Shown here in pieces: positions 42,344 to 50,061 of a stretch of DNA of 61,985 nucleotides (the stretch's first letter is position 1; every line of letters starts with the position of its first letter). Below the pieces are notes generated by a model. It saw only the letters and a list, made by a program, of their open reading frames with translations. It had not been told where the DNA came from and ran no database searches. Source of the DNA: a virus. A program made the translations under genes and the position numbers. The stretch is from the IMG/VR virus record IMGVR_UViG_3300032053_000071, positions 1-61,985 of that record. The stretch is one strand, 5' to 3'.

Positions 42344-45300
42344 TAGTAAAACCTGTTGCAGGAATTGCGTATGGATTTGGGGTTACAAATTTCATTTCTA
42401 TATAATCTCCTGCTGTAACAGCTATTGATAATGATGTATTACTAAATTCACGCGATGCTGCTGATACTCCAACTGTAGCAACAAGTGTATCAGAAGTGTT
42501 GTTTATTCTTATATATAAAGACAAGTTACTTGCATCTCCTACTGCTGTTGATGCATAAGACATAAAGTATGCTTTTTTAATAGTACCTGTCTGAGGAATA
42601 TATACCTTCCATATTGCTGCAGTAGAAATTAACCCCCTAGCTTGATTACCAAAATAATAAGTGATGTTTGCTAATAAGTTTGTAGTAGTAGACGTAAAAG
42701 CTAATGTGTAAGCTGTAGGAATAGTTTGTGTGCTAAGAAGCCCTGTATTATCTGAAACAACCATAACTGTTCCACTGCCTCCAAGATTAGGTAATGTTAC
42801 AGCCCCTGTAGATGCTATGGCTAATCCTTGTGTTCCTGTAGTTAGATTTGTTGCTCCATTAACCCTTATTTGAAATGTTCCTGAGCCTGCAACATATCCC
42901 ATTGTTCCTCTTTCAGCAACACCTCTTTGGTATATTCTGATATAATTATCTCCTGTACCTATAACCTTCAATATCCCACCTTGAACATCTATATTGTTTT
43001 TAGCTAAAACATCACTAACAATAATCTGTTGAGCATTAGCTATAGTGTTATCACTACTAAATAAAAATCCATTAGTCACATTTAATGATGTTGAATCACT
43101 AATAAAACTAATTCTTCTTGTTACAAGATTTTTATAAAGAAAGTCGATATATGGAGATGTCCCTACTGAAGTGGGGTTTAGTTGTATCCAATTTGTAGTA
43201 TTATCAGTTTTACCTGCATAAAATGGAAGAGTGGTATTTACATTTGTTCCATTATCAAATATAGAAGAATCAGAAAGCGCTGTTGAACTACTCCACTTAG
43301 GAACATAATTAGTTGTGCCTGTTCCACTAAGAGGTGTATATCCAAGAATTGTTGATATAGATGCAGTCTTCCATTGTGCAGGAGAAACTGCATTATCATA
43401 CCATAACGTATCTTTTAAAGTTGGCGATTGTGCTTGTACGTTATGGAGCTCTTGAAGCTCATAACCGTTTTGCACGCGAACATACCATCTGCCTGCTGAA
43501 CCATTACTTGCAGTAGTTACATTTCCAAGATATACAAGATGGTTTGGTGCATACGGCTTTACATTTGTTATTGCACCTGCAGTTGCTCCTAAATATAATG
43601 CATCTCCATCCGAAAATGATGCGGTTGGAAGAATACTTAACCCATCTAATAAACCCTGAGTTATTATAAATCCTTTTTGATTAGTTGCTATTGATGCAGA
43701 CATTACAATACCCACAGTTTGAGCAGATGTAGCTTCTGAAGTATTATTTGCAAGCTTTACTGTTAATCTATCTCCTGTACCACCAAAAGCATATACAACC
43801 TGACCTTTTGTTATTGTTACAGAGTCTGCATTAGTAACATAAGAAACAAGAGTGCTAGGAGATGTTCCAATTACCCTAAATCCGGGAAGTGTATTGTCAT
43901 AAACACAAATCATCTCCCCTCCTGAAGTAATATCTCCACCTATTAAAACCCCATCATTATTCCTATATAATATAACCGCACCTAATCCATTTATATCTAA
44001 AGTGGCACCGGTTGTATTGCCATTTGTAAATTGTATTATGTAGGCGTCTCCATCTGTATAAGATGTAACTCCTGATATTGTAGCAGTATATGTATCTGTG
44101 CCTAATGCTGTAGCATGAGGAATACCACCCCCACCTGTAGGAATAGGTTGTATCCCTAACTTTCCTGTACTATCTGCTGTGACCATTTGAGCTACACCAC
44201 CTGTAGCAAGGTTAGCAATATTTACATCTCCATTATTAAATACAGTTAATAACTTAGTTCCTAATCCAAAATTTGCAGGTCCTGAATTAATACTAAAACT
44301 TCCTGCACTAGCCATAGAGAAAGCAGGGTTTCCACTTTGGTCTGAGTTAAAAGAAAAGTATTCAAATGTATCTGCTGTATCTGTAAACTGAATGTACCTC
44401 CAACCATTAATAGGGTCTGTATCTCCTCCCATTCTAAGCATACCATTTGCAACAGCAAACTTATTTCCGGGAAAACCACCTATAATATTATCAAGTAGTA
44501 TGTTAGCAGAACCAAATACATCTAAGTTATATGCAGGAGCAGCTACGTTTACACCTAAGTATTTATTTGTATTATCCCAATATAATTGCGAATCTCCTGC
44601 TATGGAAGAACTTGTATCCCAAAATGCTATTTGCGTAGCAGTTCCTGAACCTAAGATACCACCTGTAGGAATAGTAATATTGCCTGCACTATCTGCTGTA
44701 TAACCATTTACTGATAAAGTTAAATTACCATCTCCTAAAGGAAGATAAATAGTATTAGTAGTTATAGTACCATCAGGAACATAGTTAGGGTATTTTAAAT
44801 TTCCTGTATAGTAAAAAGTAGCTGTTGGGTCTCCAAATGTATATTGTAATCCTGCGTGGTCTAATAAAACTTGTTGTATAGGCGTGATTCCTAATGCACC
44901 TATTGTCATTGACAATCTGTTACCATTAAGACCTGCAGCTTCACCATTATATGCATTAACATCATTACCATAAGCAAATCCTCCATTATAAGTAATTGTT
45001 ACATAAGCATCGTGAGATGGGCTATCATACAAAGTAATAGGTAGTCCCGCTTCAGATATATTTCCTGCTATTAATACTTGCTCTAATGTTGGTATAGTGC
45101 CACTACCACCACTGTAATCAGGAACATTTAAAACATTTCCTATAAATGTAGCAGCACCTGATGTGCCTGTTGTTGTAAGAGTTATTGGGTCTTGCTTACC
45201 ATCAAATGTATTCCAATCTGCTGATGATAAATAACCTTCTCCTAAAGCGCTTGCTTGAGAGATACTTATGTTTGGAGTTACTCCGCCTGATGATGACAAT

Positions 45301-46034
45301 GGAAGCGATGCTGTTACTGCTGTAACTGTACCAAGTCCAATTGGTATTGTTATTGAACCTGAGCCATCAGCATATACCCCATTTACTGACATTGGAATAA
45401 ATCCTCCGTTAGTTGGAAAGGAGAATGACTGATTGCTATAACTAGAGGCTTTAATGTCTACGAAGTTTCCTGCATTAGTAAATCGTATCTTATCAGTAAG
45501 GTAATCAACAGCATATCCTGTTGAGCTTTCAAGATGTAAACTATCTACTTTCCAATAAGAAGAGTTTGTTATTAAGGAGTCGTGAAGATATATTGACGTG
45601 CGTCCAAGTAAATGCTGAACGTCAAGTATAATTGAGTTGGAAGCACCTACTAAATTTATGTTTCTATCTGCTGTATTACCTACAAGCAAAACGTTTTGTA
45701 AGTCTTGGCTACCTATATTGTAAGCCCAAACTGCAGGTAAACCGGGCCCTTGGCTCATAAGAACCTCGCCCGGCAAACCCACAGACCCATTACTTGTAAA
45801 AGTTCCTGATATATCAATTGAACCTACGAATAATCCGTATGTACCTAAGTCAACATCATTAGTTGCTCCAACATAAGGAACAAGAAGATTATTGCCTATA
45901 GATGCAGCAAAGTAATTGACTAAGTCTCCTATCTTATAGTTCTTGGTCTGTAAATCATTATTGGCATCACTACCAATAACCTTATCTCCATCAACTATAG
46001 TTCCGTCAATGACGTATGTACTTATCTTAGCCAA
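42318..46034 (-). CDS. Long tail fibre / receptor-binding protein, 1238 residues
   Basis: The N-terminal 110 residues are homologous to those of the 547-residue fibre (matching GD-K/M-IG-D/S...TKN...LVPYVGAT-x-DV-x-LGT, and QGPGLPA-V/I-W). The two fibres therefore probably attach to the same virion site or are alternatives. The long middle is Gly/Ser/Thr/Asn-rich with repeated PNYSGGSG, GSGTATQIAFWDTSS and LSVNGYTADSAGNITIP motifs typical of trimeric beta fibres. The C-terminus (LYIRINNTSDTLVATVGVS...GTIYIQ) resembles a compact receptor-binding tip. Confidence 0.82.
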   Translation of the reverse strand: MAKISTYVIDGTIVDGDKVIGSDANNDLQTKNYKIGDLVNYFAASIGNNLLVPYVGATNDVDLGTYGLFVGSIDISGTFTSNGSVGLPGEVLMSQGPGLPAVWAYNIGSQDLQNVLLVGNTADRNINLVGASNSIILDVQHLLGRTSIYLHDSLITNSSYWKVDSLHLESSTGYAVDYLTDKIRFTNAGNFVDIKASSYSNQSFSFPTNGGFIPMSVNGVYADGSGSITIPIGLGTVTAVTASLPLSSSGGVTPNISISQASALGEGYLSSADWNTFDGKQDPITLTTTGTSGAATFIGNVLNVPDYSGGSGTIPTLEQVLIAGNISEAGLPITLYDSPSHDAYVTITYNGGFAYGNDVNAYNGEAAGLNGNRLSMTIGALGITPIQQVLLDHAGLQYTFGDPTATFYYTGNLKYPNYVPDGTITTNTIYLPLGDGNLTLSVNGYTADSAGNITIPTGGILGSGTATQIAFWDTSSSIAGDSQLYWDNTNKYLGVNVAAPAYNLDVFGSANILLDNIIGGFPGNKFAVANGMLRMGGDTDPINGWRYIQFTDTADTFEYFSFNSDQSGNPAFSMASAGSFSINSGPANFGLGTKLLTVFNNGDVNIANLATGGVAQMVTADSTGKLGIQPIPTGGGGIPHATALGTDTYTATISGVTSYTDGDAYIIQFTNGNTTGATLDINGLGAVILYRNNDGVLIGGDITSGGEMICVYDNTLPGFRVIGTSPSTLVSYVTNADSVTITKGQVVYAFGGTGDRLTVKLANNTSEATSAQTVGIVMSASIATNQKGFIITQGLLDGLSILPTASFSDGDALYLGATAGAITNVKPYAPNHLVYLGNVTTASNGSAGRWYVRVQNGYELQELHNVQAQSPTLKDTLWYDNAVSPAQWKTASISTILGYTPLSGTGTTNYVPKWSSSTALSDSSIFDNGTNVNTTLPFYAGKTDNTTNWIQLNPTSVGTSPYIDFLYKNLVTRRISFISDSTSLNVTNGFLFSSDNTIANAQQIIVSDVLAKNNIDVQGGILKVIGTGDNYIRIYQRGVAERGTMGYVAGSGTFQIRVNGATNLTTGTQGLAIASTGAVTLPNLGGSGTVMVVSDNTGLLSTQTIPTAYTLAFTSTTTNLLANITYYFGNQARGLISTAAIWKVYIPQTGTIKKAYFMSYASTAVGDASNLSLYIRINNTSDTLVATVGVSAASREFSNTSLSIAVTAGDYIEMKFVTPNPYAIPATGFTIGGTIYIQ

Positions 46035-46097
46035 TTACTTAGGTTTTAATTTAAGGTCAAAAGATATAATGTTCCGATAAATTTTTCCGGTGTCATA

Positions 46098-46358
46098 TTA
46101 ATCTTGTTTTTTGGTTACTTCGCCTGTTTGCATATTGATTACTGAATCTGCGCCATACTTCTCAATCAACGTCTTCTCATGCTGACCAAATACGTTCTTC
46201 AACTCGTCAATGTGCTTTAATAAACCTTGCTTTTGTAACTCAATGTCACCAAGTCCCATCTTTGCTTTTGCAAAGTCTGAGTTCATTGTTTGAATAAGAG
46301 TTAATTCCTCTTTGCTAATAAATACTTGTTCTGCTGTTAAATCTAATACTGTTTCCAT
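46098..46358 (-). CDS. Small coiled-coil protein, 86 residues
   Basis: The sequence starts METVLDLTAEQVFISKEELTLIQTMNSDFAKAKMGLGDIELQKQGLLKHIDELKNVFGQHEKTLIEKYG and ends INMQTGEVTKK. I associate this with a widespread uncharacterised small phage protein. It is strongly helical with heptad spacing. It has its own promoter (46385-46392) and precedes the long fibre gene, so it may assist tail fibre assembly. Confidence 0.75.
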   Translation of the reverse strand: METVLDLTAEQVFISKEELTLIQTMNSDFAKAKMGLGDIELQKQGLLKHIDELKNVFGQHEKTLIEKYGADSVINMQTGEVTKKQD

Positions 46359-46384
46359 TTAATTTAATTTTTTGGTTATGGAAA

Positions 46385-46392
46385 CAAAGATA
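46385..46392 (-). promoter_or_regulatory. Promoter -7 box before the fibre operon
   Basis: A perfect TATCTTTG on the minus strand lies 27 bp upstream of the ATG at 46358, in the gap after the holin candidate. It should drive the coiled-coil protein and the long fibre genes. Confidence 0.7.
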
Positions 46393-46396
46393 ATAT

Positions 46397-46864
46397 TTAT
46401 TGCTGAATATTTCTCTTCATGGAACTTCCAAAGTAGTATCCAAAAATAGAAAGAACTACACCCTCTGAAATTCCTATCAGGTGTATCCATATTTCTTTAT
46501 TTTGGTCCGGAATTTGTAGATATACAATTGCGTAGACTATAAAACAAAATACCGACAAGCCAACAAAGCCTGTCAAATAAAATAAAAAATCAAACCTATG
46601 AACTTTAGCTATTTCAATTTCTCTATTACGAGCGGACTCTCTATCCTGAACCTCCAATGCAAAAACTTCTTTGAGATGATCCAAAGCGGCAGCCTTGTCT
46701 TCGGGGGATAACTCATCTGATGACGAGATGAGGTTCTTGACAATACCTAAAACTCCCTGATTAGGGAGTGCATCACCTACGCTTTCTAGAATCTTAGGTG
46801 CTTTTTCTTTTAAGAACTTACCAACTTTGGTATCCTTAAACTTTTTCTTGTCGTTATCTTCCAT
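46397..46864 (-). CDS. Holin-like membrane protein, 155 residues
   Basis: A charged N-terminal half (KKFKDTKVGKFLKEKAPKILESVGDAL...SPEDKAAALDHLKEVFALEVQDRESARNREIEIAK) is followed by two transmembrane helices (FLFYLTGFVGLSVFCFIVYAIVYL and GISEGVVLSIFGYYFGSSM). The VQDRESARNREI segment is typical of phage holin-like proteins encoded next to endolysins. Its start overlaps the endolysin stop by one base. Likely the holin or an antiholin controlling release of the M15 endolysin. Confidence 0.72.
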   Translation of the reverse strand: MEDNDKKKFKDTKVGKFLKEKAPKILESVGDALPNQGVLGIVKNLISSSDELSPEDKAAALDHLKEVFALEVQDRESARNREIEIAKVHRFDFLFYLTGFVGLSVFCFIVYAIVYLQIPDQNKEIWIHLIGISEGVVLSIFGYYFGSSMKRNIQQ

Positions 46865-47328
46865 TATTCTTTAATTTCAAAGTGCATCCAATCCCGATTC
46901 TGTTCAATACCCAATGAAATAAACCCATTTTTATAGAAAATGTCAATCATTGGCTTGTATTCAGGCCTTGCAAACCTAGCCGTAGCCCTACATTCTTTCA
47001 ATGTATTTCTTGCCGGGTCTAAATCAATAGCTATTCCCCATGCATGCATTGACCAAGCATTACCATTTCTCATCTTTCTGTAATTGAAACAGCCACCAAA
47101 CAAGTCAATACCTAATTCTTTTATCTTGTTATACCCATATTCAATGAGTATTTCGTTAAAAACATTTGTAAGATTGCTTGCTATAAGCTTGTGACACATC
47201 ATTGTAGTAACTGTAGAGTCAGTATCCCATGCAATACGCATAGGATATGGTAGAGTTATCTTAACTAAGTATCCGGACCCTGTTTCATTAGGTGCTCCGT
47301 ATTTTTTTGTAGCTGCTTGTGTAGTCAT
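46864..47328 (-). CDS. Endolysin, M15 family L-Ala-D-Glu / D-Ala-D-Ala peptidase
   Basis: The 154-residue enzyme has the M15 (VanY/endolysin) zinc motif: SMHAWGIAID with His95 and Asp102 (SxHxxGxAxD), and WMHFE with His149. There is no signal peptide, so it needs a holin. It lies between two membrane proteins, and its start overlaps a 45-residue basic gene (ATGA). It would cleave peptidoglycan peptide cross-links at lysis. Confidence 0.9.
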   Translation of the reverse strand: MTTQAATKKYGAPNETGSGYLVKITLPYPMRIAWDTDSTVTTMMCHKLIASNLTNVFNEILIEYGYNKIKELGIDLFGGCFNYRKMRNGNAWSMHAWGIAIDLDPARNTLKECRATARFARPEYKPMIDIFYKNGFISLGIEQNRDWMHFEIKE

Positions 47329-47462
47329 TTTCCTTGCCCTCTATATGGCTTTTTATATAGCTTGCTTGTCTTTAACTTACTCGTCTTAGTCTTAGCTTGA
47401 ACGCCCTTCGTTTTCGACTTGCTTCTCAGTGTTGGCTGATTCGCTATTCCTTGCTTTGCCAT
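47325..47462 (-). CDS. Small basic protein overlapping the holin candidate gene, 45 residues
   Basis: ATG at 47462 to TGA at 47327-47325 encodes a peptide starting MAKQGIANQPTLRSKSKTKG and ending LYKKPYRGQGK. It is out of frame with the 73-residue gene whose last 71 bp it overlaps, and its stop overlaps the endolysin start (ATGA). The basic composition and the PYRGQG end resemble tiny proteins I associate with Bacteroidota phages. Function unknown; it may couple translation of the lysis genes. Confidence 0.6.
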   Translation of the reverse strand: MAKQGIANQPTLRSKSKTKGVQAKTKTSKLKTSKLYKKPYRGQGK

Positions 47463-47613
47463 TTTTTACTTCGTTTAATAATCTTATTATAGTGTAAGCT
47501 ATAGTAGCTAAAAACAAAACAGATTGCAACAGAGCGTTTAGATTTTGTAGGCTAAGTACGAACATGCATACGACATTAGCACTAATAACCTTGATGTCTT
47601 GAAAGTGTAACAT
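47392..47613 (-). CDS. Holin candidate, 73 residues
   Basis: This short membrane protein has two hydrophobic stretches (VISANVVCMFVLSLQNL and LLQSVLFLATIAYTIIRLL) followed by a charged cytoplasmic tail (NEVKNGKARNSESANTEKQVENE). The topology is that of a class II holin. It sits at the start of the lysis cassette (this gene, small basic gene, M15 endolysin, larger holin-like protein). An internal start at MFVLSL is possible. Confidence 0.65.
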   Translation of the reverse strand: MLHFQDIKVISANVVCMFVLSLQNLNALLQSVLFLATIAYTIIRLLNEVKNGKARNSESANTEKQVENEGRSS

Positions 47614-47646
47614 AGGAGGATTGGTTTAATGCTAATTAAACGCAAA

Positions 47647-47838
47647 CTACTCTTTGTTATTGCCATTGTTGTTATTATATGGAAACTTTTGATTCAAAGC
47701 TTCTCTTCTTTTATTGCATCCGCAGTCTTCTTTGCCTACAGCTTTAGTTACTGCATGCACTACTTGCTTTATTCCTGTTGCTGTTGTAATCTTGTCGATT
47801 GTATCTCCAAGACCTCTGCTTTCTTGACTTAATTTCAT
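47647..47838 (-). CDS. Small protein with GC-rich cysteine motif, 63 residues
   Basis: The protein starts MKLSQESRGLGDTIDKITTATGIKQVVHAVTKAVGKEDCGCNKRREALN and ends in a polar Asn-rich tail. The GxxDTIxxIT...AVGKEDCGCNKRRE segment resembles a recurring small phage protein type. The CGC pair could bind metal. It lies in the row of tiny late genes and has the AATCAAATG leader. Confidence 0.65.
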   Translation of the reverse strand: MKLSQESRGLGDTIDKITTATGIKQVVHAVTKAVGKEDCGCNKRREALNQKFPYNNNNGNNKE

Positions 47839-47842
47839 TTGA

Positions 47843-48181
47843 TTAAATTTTAGATACCCTATTACCCATTCCTACTCTTGATTTCTCAGCCTTCTTTGCC
47901 ATAAGTTTTGAAGGAGATATTTCGGATTTGGTTTTAGGGGTTTGTGATGAAATACGATTTGTTGGTCGGCAATATTCATTCTTTCCTCCTGCTCCACACG
48001 CCTTACCTGATTTTGTGTCTACCCACTTCTCTGATTGCCATCTTTTCAGTGCCGTGCCCTGTTCTGTCTTTCTAACAGTTCCTGATGACTTCCTGCATTT
48101 AGCAATAGCCTGTGATGCCCTCGCCGAAGGGAACACGTCATACTGTGCTTTTACTTTTTTATAACAGGCGTCTTTTGGCAT
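47843..48181 (-). CDS. DUF5872-like basic protein, 112 residues
   Basis: The protein starts MPKDACYKKVKAQYDVFPSARASQAIAKCRKSSG, then RWQSEKWVDTKSGKACGAGGKNEYCRPTNRISSQTPKTKSEISPSK. The order 'CY.KVK..Y.VFPSA.AS.AI.KCR ... W..EKW.....GK.CG......CRP..RIS..TP.T' is that of the DUF5872 family, shared by phages and large eukaryotic viruses. It is very basic. A packaged DNA-associated role is possible but unproven. Confidence 0.75.
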   Translation of the reverse strand: MPKDACYKKVKAQYDVFPSARASQAIAKCRKSSGTVRKTEQGTALKRWQSEKWVDTKSGKACGAGGKNEYCRPTNRISSQTPKTKSEISPSKLMAKKAEKSRVGMGNRVSKI

Positions 48182-48501
48182 TATTTATTTCTTTTTGTAA
48201 ACTTCATAGGTCTTTCTGAACCCTCAAGTCTTCCTGCATTAAGCTCATCAGAAAACGAAGGATATGTTGTTTTACTTCTTGCTTCATTAAATCCTTCTTT
48301 ATATCTTGCGCTATCCTTTTTAGAATACGGATTTCCTCCTCTTGTAGTCATTACACTTGCCTCAACGTATTTATAATTAGGCTTCTCTATTATTTTTTTA
48401 GGAGAATAATTTGAACTTACGCGCGTATTATCAGATACCGCTTGTGGCGCAGATGTTGGCGCTAATGGAAAGTCTCTTTTGATTTTTTTCTTTTCAGGCA
48501 T
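48181..48501 (-). CDS. Hypothetical basic protein, 106 residues
   Basis: I chose the start at 48501 (MPEKKKIKRDFPLAP), 4 bp after the upstream stop, rather than 48543, which would overlap the EF-hand microprotein gene. The protein is basic and low in hydrophobics (KPNYKYVEASVMTTRGGNPYSKKDSARYKEGFNEARSKTTYP). It is probably disordered or nucleic-acid associated. No family recognised. Confidence 0.62.
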   Translation of the reverse strand: MPEKKKIKRDFPLAPTSAPQAVSDNTRVSSNYSPKKIIEKPNYKYVEASVMTTRGGNPYSKKDSARYKEGFNEARSKTTYPSFSDELNAGRLEGSERPMKFTKRNK

Positions 48502-48505
48502 AGTT

Positions 48506-48631
48506 TTACTTTTTCTTTTTACTTGGAATGATACCTCTAGCAATTAGTATATCTTTTTTAGTAATCTTTCCGTCTCCATTTTTATCAGGAAACTTAGATT
48601 TAGTCTTAGTTACTTTTTTTACTATTTTCAT
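48506..48631 (-). CDS. EF-hand-like microprotein, 41 residues
   Basis: ATG at 48631 to TAA at 48508-48506 encodes a peptide with FPDKNGDGKITKKDILIARG. This is a near-perfect EF-hand/dockerin-type calcium loop (D-x-N-x-D-G-x-I-x-x-x-D). A basic N-terminus (MKIVKKVTKTKSK) and a Lys-rich C-terminus flank it. Its start overlaps the stop of the previous gene (ATGA). The loop is visible directly; calcium binding is inferred. Confidence 0.65.
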   Translation of the reverse strand: MKIVKKVTKTKSKFPDKNGDGKITKKDILIARGIIPSKKKK

Positions 48632-48750
48632 TTTTTCTTTTTAACAGTTTTACTTACGTTTCCTTTCAAGAACTTCATAGCTCCGTCTAATGATTTCTTA
48701 GACTCAAACTTTGCAGCCTTCTTGACTATTTTCTTCATTGATGTTGCCAT
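48628..48750 (-). CDS. Small basic protein, 40 residues
   Basis: ATG at 48750 to TGA at 48630-48628 encodes a Lys-rich peptide starting MATSMKKIVKKAAKFESKKS and ending TVKKKK. It overlaps the EF-hand gene by ATGA and lies 2 bp after the small holin-like gene. Function unknown; similar in character to neighbouring tiny basic proteins. Confidence 0.55.
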   Translation of the reverse strand: MATSMKKIVKKAAKFESKKSLDGAMKFLKGNVSKTVKKKK

Positions 48751-48752
48751 GA

Positions 48753-48914
48753 CTATTTATTTTTAATTAGTGACCAAATAGCACCAATTGCAGTTATAAC
48801 TACCCCAATGGTTTCATTGATTACGGCCTCGCTTGATAAGCCTTTGATAATAAAGATACCGCCAACAAAAGTTAACGCGTGTCTGATTATTCCTAATACT
48901 TGTTCTTTGTTCAT
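48753..48914 (-). CDS. Small two-helix membrane protein, holin-like, 53 residues
   Basis: ATG at 48914 to TAG at 48755-48753 encodes MNKEQVLGIIRHALTFVGG and then FIIKGLSS, INETIGVVITAIGAIWSLI and KNK. Two hydrophobic helices separated by a short polar turn, with a positive tail, fit a known small phage holin-like type. It is the third holin candidate of the genome. It is located away from the endolysin among tiny basic genes, so the lysis role is not certain. Confidence 0.65.
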   Translation of the reverse strand: MNKEQVLGIIRHALTFVGGIFIIKGLSSEAVINETIGVVITAIGAIWSLIKNK

Positions 48915-48918
48915 AGTT

Positions 48919-49209
48919 TTAATATTTACCTCTTCTTCCTTTCGGATTAGATGTTGTTGAACCTCCCGGACCTGCCCAAAGGTTTTTACACGCCCAATAT
49001 CTCGGTGTTAATTTGTCGTTTGCTGTGTCACAACCATGTCTTGCCTTGAAACTCTTACGAGCTGCAGCTGAATAGTTGTTGCCATAGCCGGTCGCTCCGA
49101 AGTGGAGGAGTTTTTCTGCTCCCCCACTACAGGCTTTTACCATCTTTTTCTTGCCCGGTCTGTCTGAAGCGACAGGACGGTTGCAACTCATTTTAGATTT
49201 GTCCGCCAT
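48919..49209 (-). CDS. DUF6321-like basic Cys-containing protein, 96 residues
   Basis: This strongly conserved-looking protein contains GKKKMVKACSGGAEKLLHFGATGYGNNYSAAARKSFKARHGC, then LTPRYWACKNLWAG. I recognise this as the DUF6321 type common in marine and freshwater phages and in large viruses. The basic charge, paired Cys and lack of hydrophobic segments suggest a DNA- or capsid-bound small virion protein. Its start overlaps the upstream stop (TAATG). Confidence 0.78.
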   Translation of the reverse strand: MADKSKMSCNRPVASDRPGKKKMVKACSGGAEKLLHFGATGYGNNYSAAARKSFKARHGCDTANDKLTPRYWACKNLWAGPGGSTTSNPKGRRGKY

Positions 49210-49361
49210 TACGCTTCAGTTTGAGTTGAATGAAAGTCTCTACTTGATGCACCCTGATTCTCAGGTTTTAATCCGTTAGTTACCTCTTCTTTTTTCTCAG
49301 TCTCAACAACAGGAACATCTATTTGCTCATCAGTTGTTTCGATAGCTGTTTTCTTTGCCAT
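49209..49361 (-). CDS. Hypothetical acidic peptide, 50 residues
   Basis: ATG at 49361 to TAA at 49211-49209 encodes a peptide starting MAKKTAIETTDEQIDVPVVE and ending FHSTQTEA. It is polar and probably disordered. It is coupled to the DUF6321-like gene by TAATG. It is one of a row of genes too short for routine prediction. Confidence 0.55.
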   Translation of the reverse strand: MAKKTAIETTDEQIDVPVVETEKKEEVTNGLKPENQGASSRDFHSTQTEA

Positions 49362-49379
49362 TGTAATTTGTTTTAAAAA

Positions 49380-49565
49380 TTAATAACCTTTCTTAGCCAT
49401 CTTGCCTCCTTTAGAAGCCATAGCCATTACTTTCTTAGTTGTTCCACCTTTTTTCATTCCACCTACTTCTTTAATCTTGCCACTAAGACTTCCGCCGCCG
49501 CCGCTTGGTGGTTGTAATCTTGAAGATGCAGGTAAATTTGGTGTTGCTTTTTTTGAAGTTGCCAT
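49380..49565 (-). CDS. Small Gly/Lys-rich protein, 61 residues
   Basis: This low-complexity basic peptide starts MATSKKATPNLPASSRLQPPSGGGG and ends KKGGTTKKVMAMASKGGKMAKKGY. Gly-Lys-Met repeats are typical of tiny phage proteins that may coat DNA. Spacing of 18 and 28 bp to its neighbours and an A-rich leader support expression. Confidence 0.6.
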   Translation of the reverse strand: MATSKKATPNLPASSRLQPPSGGGGSLSGKIKEVGGMKKGGTTKKVMAMASKGGKMAKKGY

Positions 49566-49593
49566 TGTTTTTATTTTTAATTGTTATTGAAAA

Positions 49594-49830
49594 CTAATTA
49601 TATCCACCGAATCCCATTCCTGATCCTTGACCCGGACATCCTCTTTTAGTGCAACGAGGTCCTCTATTCGATTGCCTAACCTCTCTATTGCTTTGTCTTT
49701 CTGCTCTATTAGCTTGTCTGTTTTCTTTTCTTTCCATTCTTTTTTCTTTATTTCCAAGACCAAGAAATGATGGACCTGAAGAAACCGGGCTTAAGTTTGG
49801 TGTTGTTGATAATGGATAATCGCGTCCCAT
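49594..49830 (-). CDS. Small Arg/Asn-rich protein, 78 residues
   Basis: The peptide starts MGRDYPLSTTPNLSPVSSGPSFLGLG. A repetitive basic block follows (KEKRMERKENRQANRAERQSNREVRQSNRG) and then CTKRGCPGQGSGMGFGGYN. The RQSNRE-type repeats form a charged helix. Part of the tiny basic protein cluster at the start of the late operon. Confidence 0.6.
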   Translation of the reverse strand: MGRDYPLSTTPNLSPVSSGPSFLGLGNKEKRMERKENRQANRAERQSNREVRQSNRGPRCTKRGCPGQGSGMGFGGYN

Positions 49831-49848
49831 AATTTTTATTTCTAATTG

Positions 49849-50049
49849 TTAGATAATTATTTTAGGCTCAGGTGTTGCAGCAAGTGGAGTGTCAGGCCTC
49901 ATTGAATTTTTATTAACAATGCCTCTACTTGGAACAGGTGCTATATTTGGTGTCATTATTGATTGCGGTGCGCCACGATTTACAATTCCTCTTCCATCAG
50001 GAGATGTAATCTTTTGCACTCCACCTTTGTTAACTAATGCTCGTCCCAT
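49849..50049 (-). CDS. Small repetitive protein, 66 residues; first gene of the late leftward block
   Basis: The peptide contains a thrice-repeated R-(A/G)-(L/I)-VN-(K/R/N) motif: MGRALVNKGG, GRGIVNRGAP and SRGIVNKNSM, with Pro-rich spacers. It is 25 bp downstream of a perfect -7 box (50082-50075 on the minus strand) and is thus the first product of the long leftward transcription unit. Function unknown. Confidence 0.6.
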   Translation of the reverse strand: MGRALVNKGGVQKITSPDGRGIVNRGAPQSIMTPNIAPVPSRGIVNKNSMRPDTPLAATPEPKIII

Positions 50050-50061
50050 AATTATTTATTT

